Shown here piece by piece: positions 60,350 through 64,000 of a DNA stretch of 64,000 nucleotides (its first letter is position 1; every line of letters begins with the position of its first letter). The stretch is taken from assembly GCF_016629525.1 (NCBI RefSeq), contig NZ_AP024269.1, positions 3,906,001-3,970,000 on the forward strand, read 5' to 3'. This DNA is from Kaistia sp. 32K (lineage in GTDB: Bacteria > Pseudomonadota > Alphaproteobacteria > Rhizobiales > Kaistiaceae). Under the pieces are notes generated by a model, which was not told where the DNA came from, did no database searches, and was given only the letters and a program-made list of their open reading frames with translations. Position numbers and translations under genes: made by a program.

Positions 60350-61111
60350 TCAATGAACGAGCAGGGACATGGCTCCGTCCCAGGTCAGCTTCAGCCCGAT
60401 CACGGCGACGAAAACATAGGAAAGACCGTAGAAAAGGGTCTGATCGATGACCCGCACGATCCAGATTCCGGCCACCGTCATCAGCGCCGCGAACGGAAAA
60501 AGCACCGCCGCCGTCGTGAGATTGGCCGTGTCGAACTGGCCGAGGAAAAAATACGGGACGAGCTTCACGGCGTTGGTAACCGCGAAAAAGATCACCGAGG
60601 TGCCGACGAAGACCTGCTTGTCGAGCCGCAGCGGCAGCGCATACATCTGGAAGGGTGGCGCCCCCGCGTGGCTGACGAAAGATGTGAACCCGGCGATCCC
60701 GCCCCAGAACGCGCCCTTGGGTCCGCTGGACGGCCGGGGCTCGGCCCGCAGCCGGTCGCCAAACCAGTAGTTCAGCGCGAACAGGATGGAGATCAGGCCG
60801 ACCAGCAATCGAACGAAATCTTCCTTCACGTAGGCGGCCGTCATCCACCCGACGGCGATGCCGAGGATCGAGGCCGGCAGCATGACATGGAGCGTCCGGC
60901 GATCGAACATCCGCCGGTAGAAGAACAGGCTGATGCCATCCATGACGAGAAGGATCGGCAACATGATACCGGCGGCCTGGATCGGCGAGATCACGAGGGC
61001 GAGCACCGGAACCGCCAGCATGCCCATTGCGCCGCCAAAGCCGCCCTTGGACAGCCCGGCAAGCGCCACGGCAGGCAGCGCGGCAGCATAAAATGCTATA
61101 TCGGTGAACAT
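60350..61111 (-). CDS. TauE/SafE family anion permease
   Basis: Inner-membrane carrier of 253 residues with about eight helices. The start has AGLSKGGFGGAMGMLAVP, the first family motif, and the second repeat has GGIAGFTSFVSHAGAPP. Family members export sulfite, sulfoacetate or other organic anions. It is divergent from a MarR gene and may be controlled by it. The ribosome binding site is weak. Confidence 0.9.
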   Translation of the reverse strand: MFTDIAFYAAALPAVALAGLSKGGFGGAMGMLAVPVLALVISPIQAAGIMLPILLVMDGISLFFYRRMFDRRTLHVMLPASILGIAVGWMTAAYVKEDFVRLLVGLISILFALNYWFGDRLRAEPRPSSGPKGAFWGGIAGFTSFVSHAGAPPFQMYALPLRLDKQVFVGTSVIFFAVTNAVKLVPYFFLGQFDTANLTTAAVLFPFAALMTVAGIWIVRVIDQTLFYGLSYVFVAVIGLKLTWDGAMSLLVH

Positions 61112-61224
61112 GCGGAAGGCGATTGGCGGAAAGGGCTAGGTCTTCTTGAATCGATTTATCCTGCTTCGCCGTCGAAATCCACCATTTCCCCCGTTTTCCG
61201 CGCGGCCGGCCCAATAAAGTCACA

Positions 61225-61253
61225 TTGCGTAATATTCACGAGCTTATTATATA
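61225..61253 (+). promoter_or_regulatory. Promoter of MarR gene, possible leaderless start
   Basis: TTGCGT and TATATA are 17 bp apart, a good sigma-70 type promoter. The -10 element ends only 7 bp before the ATG of the MarR gene, so the mRNA would start at or within a base or two of the start codon. Confidence 0.6.
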
Positions 61254-61260
61254 GGTAGTC

Positions 61261-61761
61261 ATGAATACTCCGCCCTCAGAGAATGATCTCGGCTTCCTGA
61301 TCAACGACGTTGCGCGTTTGATTCGACGTGCCTTCGATCAGCGGGCGCAGAGTTGCCAATTGACGCGCGCCCAGTGGCAGGTTCTGGCCTATTTGTTCCA
61401 CAATGAGGGCTCGAACCAGGCTTCGGTCGCCGACGCGCTCGACGTCGAGCCGATCACCCTCTCCCGTCACATCGACAGGCTGGAAGCGCTGGGCTATGTC
61501 GCGCGCGTTCCGGATCCTGCCGATCGTCGGGCCCGGCGCCTGCACCTGACCGAGAAGGTCCGCCCCCTTCTGGACCAGATGAAGATCATCGGCTCCAACG
61601 TGATGGCGGAAGCTCTCGAAGGCGCCTCCGCGTCCGAGACCGAGCTGATGGCCAAGCTCCTCGGCCGCATGCGCAGCAACATGACCGGCCGCGGCTTCGA
61701 AACGCTGGTGGCCGAGCCGGCCAAGAGCCCCGCGATCAAGGTGCCGCAAAAGGTCGTCTGA
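61261..61761 (+). CDS. MarR family transcriptional regulator
   Basis: Winged helix regulator of 166 residues. The recognition helix EPITLSRHIDRLEALGYV is near residues 62-80 and the wing motif VPDPADRRARRLHLTEK follows. It resembles SlyA/MarR-type sensors of small phenolic or other effectors. It is divergent from the TauE gene and convergent with the ChrA gene; the TauE exporter is the likely target. Its promoter suggests a leaderless or near-leaderless message. Confidence 0.9.
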   Translation: MNTPPSENDLGFLINDVARLIRRAFDQRAQSCQLTRAQWQVLAYLFHNEGSNQASVADALDVEPITLSRHIDRLEALGYVARVPDPADRRARRLHLTEKVRPLLDQMKIIGSNVMAEALEGASASETELMAKLLGRMRSNMTGRGFETLVAEPAKSPAIKVPQKVV

Positions 61762-61810
61762 CCGGCGCCTGCCAGGTACGAGCGGCTAGCTGCCGCCGCT
61801 CTACCGCGCT

Positions 61811-63028
61811 TTAGTGGATCCACCACCCGCCGAAGGCCGCGAACAGAACTACGCCCCAGGCCGGAATGCGCGCCGGGACGAGCAGCGCGTAGCAGGCGAG
61901 CGCCAGCAGCAATTCCCGCATCCCGTGGATCGCCGTCGTGAAGACGGGATCATAGAGCGCCGCCGCGAGCAGGCCGACCACCGCCGCGTTGATCCCCGCG
62001 AGCGCGCGACGGACCGGGGCGATCCGCCTAAGGGATTGCCAGAACGGCATGACGGCCAGGACAAGCAGAAGCCCCGGCGCGAACAGCGCCAGCACGGCAA
62101 GCAGCGCGCCGGAAACCGGGTCCGGCAAGCCGGCGGCAACCCCGATCCACGCCGACAGGCTGAAGAGCGGCCCCGGCATGGCCTGGGCGGCGCCATAGCC
62201 CGCGACGAAAGCGCGATCCGAGATGAAGCCGGGCGCCACCACGGCATCCTGCAGCAGCGGCAGGACGACATGGCCGCCGCCGAACACGAGCGCGCCCGAG
62301 CGATACAGCCCGCCGAACAGAGCCAATTCCGGCTGCGAGGCGAGATGGGCGGCGAGCGGCAGGCCGAACAACAGCAGGAAGAACACCAGCAGCGAGGCGA
62401 GCCCGGCCCCGCGCGAAATGCCGGGATGCGCCGCGACGACAGTCGCCGCGCCCACGGACGGCCCGAGAGCATAGCCGGCAAGGCCGGCGGCGAGCAGGAT
62501 GGCGATCTGCGTCGCGCCGCCCGGCGACAGCACGACAAGGATCGTCGCGGCAACGGCGATGCCCCCGAGCCACCAGCCTCGGGCGAGCGACATCGCCATG
62601 CCGCGGACCGCTTCCGCCACCACGGCGACGGCGACGACTGCGAGCCCCGACAGCACGCCGGCGTCGAGGCGATCGCCGCCGGCGGCGAAGCCGAACGCCA
62701 ACACCGCCATGATCAACGCGGAGGGCAGCGTGAAGCCGACGAAGGCCGCCAGCGCCCCGCCCAGTCCCGCCTTTTCGAGGCCGATCGCCATGCCGAGCTG
62801 GCTCGAGGCCGGTCCGGGCAGGAACTGGCACAGCGCCAGCAGATCGGCGAAGGCTTCTTCATCCAGCCATCGCAGGCGGCGGACGAAGCGATCGCGGAAA
62901 TAGCCGATATGCGCCACCGGCCCGCCGAAGGAGGTCAGGCCGAGCTTCAGGAACTCCAGGAAAACCCGGCCGGCCGACACCTCTGGGGGCGGCTCGGATG
63001 GAAGGGGGCCGGTCCGAAGTTCGTTCAT
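61811..63028 (-). CDS. chrA: Chromate transporter ChrA
   Basis: Long-chain CHR family membrane protein of 405 residues, two homologous halves in one chain. Motifs are FLKLGLTSFGGPVAHIGYF and PGPASSQLGMAIG in the first half, and GALVFGGGHVVLPLLQ with AMPGPLFSLSAWIG in the second. It exports chromate from the cytoplasm using the proton motive force. The start ATG (MNELRTG) was chosen as the nearest to the conserved core; two earlier ATGs are possible. Confidence 0.92.
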   Translation of the reverse strand: MNELRTGPLPSEPPPEVSAGRVFLEFLKLGLTSFGGPVAHIGYFRDRFVRRLRWLDEEAFADLLALCQFLPGPASSQLGMAIGLEKAGLGGALAAFVGFTLPSALIMAVLAFGFAAGGDRLDAGVLSGLAVVAVAVVAEAVRGMAMSLARGWWLGGIAVAATILVVLSPGGATQIAILLAAGLAGYALGPSVGAATVVAAHPGISRGAGLASLLVFFLLLFGLPLAAHLASQPELALFGGLYRSGALVFGGGHVVLPLLQDAVVAPGFISDRAFVAGYGAAQAMPGPLFSLSAWIGVAAGLPDPVSGALLAVLALFAPGLLLVLAVMPFWQSLRRIAPVRRALAGINAAVVGLLAAALYDPVFTTAIHGMRELLLALACYALLVPARIPAWGVVLFAAFGGWWIH

Positions 63029-63101
63029 GCCGTCAATCTGACCCATCGTCATGACGCGGATACGAAAACGGCGCCCTGGGGCGCCGTTTTCTTTTCGGTT
63101 G

Positions 63102-64000
63102 TCAGTGGGCCGGAGCCGGTGTCTCGCCAGAGGCGGGCGCCGTCGGCTCGTCCTCTTCGCGCTTCGCATGAGCGCTGGAGAGGTAGGTGTAGAACATCGG
63201 CACGACGAACAGCGTGAAGATGGTGCCGATCGACATGCCCGTCGCGATGACGAGGCCCATCGAGAAGCGCGCCTTGGCGCCTGCGCCCTCCGCGAACAGC
63301 AGCGGCACGACACCGAACACCATGGCGGCCGTGGTCATCAGGATCGGCCGCAGGCGAACGCGGGCCGCCTCGACGATCGCGTCATGACGGTTGAGACCAC
63401 GCTCCTCGCGCTGCTGGTTGGCGAACTCCACCATCAGAATGCCGTGCTTGGTAATCAAGCCGACAAGGGTAATGAGGCCCACCTGCGAGTAGATGTTCAG
63501 CGACGCCGCGCCCAGATTGAGCGGTATGAGCGCACCGAAGATCGAGAGCGGCACCGACATCATGATGATGAGCGGATCGCGGAAGCTCTCGAACTGCGCC
63601 GCCAGCACCAGGTAGATCACGATGATGGCGAGGCCGAAGACGATCAGCAGCGAATTGCCGGTCTCGAGCTCGGTACGGGACTGTCCGGCATATTCGATGA
63701 AATAGCCGGGCGGCAGCACCTGGCTCGCGATCTGCTGCAGCTCCGCCAGGCCATCGCCCGACGTCACGGTCGGCCGCGGCAGCGCGGCCAGCGTCGCCGA
63801 GTTGAGCTGGTTGAACTGCTCGATCGCGGGCGCCGAACCGACCGTGTCGATGGTCACGACCGATGACAACGGCACCATGGCCCCCGATTGCGCGCGCACG
63901 AAGAAGGCGCCGAGGCTCTCGGGATTAAGCCGGTACTTCTCCGGCACTTGGGTGATGATGTCGTAGGCGCGAGCCTCACGGTCGAACTTCGAGATGCCGT
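63102..64000 (-). CDS. RND efflux pump membrane protein (partial, N-terminus outside window)
   Basis: The last 299 or so residues of an inner-membrane resistance-nodulation-division pump. Parts visible are QVPEKYRLNPESLGAFFVRA with the substrate-binding porter domain, the transmembrane segments GNSLLIVFGLAIIVIYLVLA and SVPLSIFGALIPLNLG, and LITKHGILMVEFANQQREER, with two of the usual charged relay residues beyond the edge. The tail is short. The protein runs past the window end. It is AcrB/MexB-like; the class of substrates cannot be told. Confidence 0.92.
   Translation of the reverse strand, partial: GISKFDREARAYDIITQVPEKYRLNPESLGAFFVRAQSGAMVPLSSVVTIDTVGSAPAIEQFNQLNSATLAALPRPTVTSGDGLAELQQIASQVLPPGYFIEYAGQSRTELETGNSLLIVFGLAIIVIYLVLAAQFESFRDPLIIMMSVPLSIFGALIPLNLGAASLNIYSQVGLITLVGLITKHGILMVEFANQQREERGLNRHDAIVEAARVRLRPILMTTAAMVFGVVPLLFAEGAGAKARFSMGLVIATGMSIGTIFTLFVVPMFYTYLSSAHAKREEDEPTAPASGETPAPAH

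Overview
The window is GC-rich DNA from an alphaproteobacterium, most likely of the order Hyphomicrobiales (rhizobia and relatives). Reasons: a homospermidine synthase with an alphaproteobacterial-type ornithine decarboxylase, a DUF1127 gene followed by CCUCCUCCC-loop small RNAs, an OpgC-type glucan succinylase, iron-box motifs of the Irr type, and two copies of an intergenic element bounded by GCGTTTTC and GAAAACGC that is common in rhizobial genomes. I could not fix the genus. No rRNA, tRNA, CRISPR array, prophage or insertion sequence was seen. The window cuts the first gene (peptide-type binding protein, N-terminus missing) and the last (RND efflux pump, N-terminus missing).

Layout. 1-5.2 kb: a DppABCDF-type ABC importer operon. 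5.2-9.2 kb: cytochrome b561, a CobW-type metal GTPase with a WD40 partner, a small oxidase-like membrane protein, and a DUF1127 gene with three tandem CcsR-like RNA hairpins. 9.7-13.5 kb: a polyamine cluster (ornithine decarboxylase, GNAT acetyltransferase, homospermidine synthase) with a long structured leader resembling the speF RNA. 13.7-17.6 kb: gamma-glutamyltransferase-like hydrolase, amidase, LysR regulator. 17.7-24.9 kb: DUF1007 plus nickel/cobalt exporter, PuuD-like hydrolase, orphan TRAP binding protein, periplasmic 5'-nucleotidase, ferrochelatase. 25-33 kb: arabinose-5-phosphate isomerase, beta-barrel protein, MarR regulator, two transporters, an SDR, and a Tat-exported molybdoenzyme coupled to a cytochrome b. 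34-46.7 kb: sugar-acid and hydroxyacid enzymes (two dehydrogenases, SDR, IlvD/Edd dehydratase, aminotransferase, KDPG aldolase), interrupted by a phosphomutase-like gene and a duplicated, partly fused acetyltransferase array. 47.4-52.5 kb: MFS carrier, DEDDh exonuclease, biotin importer BioMNY, luciferase-like monooxygenase. 52.5-64 kb: a eukaryote-like IleS, PurEK, a degenerate GGDEF protein, two YdcH-family proteins, OpgC, TauE, MarR, ChrA and an RND pump.

Most genes are ordinary housekeeping or accessory metabolism. The points that stand out are the DUF1127/CcsR triple hairpin array, a 1043-bp tandem duplication that created an in-frame double acetyltransferase, the speF-like leader, the IleS2-type synthetase, and a dense population of paired-hairpin repeats placed mostly at the 3' ends of genes. 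No wholly new multi-gene system was recognised.
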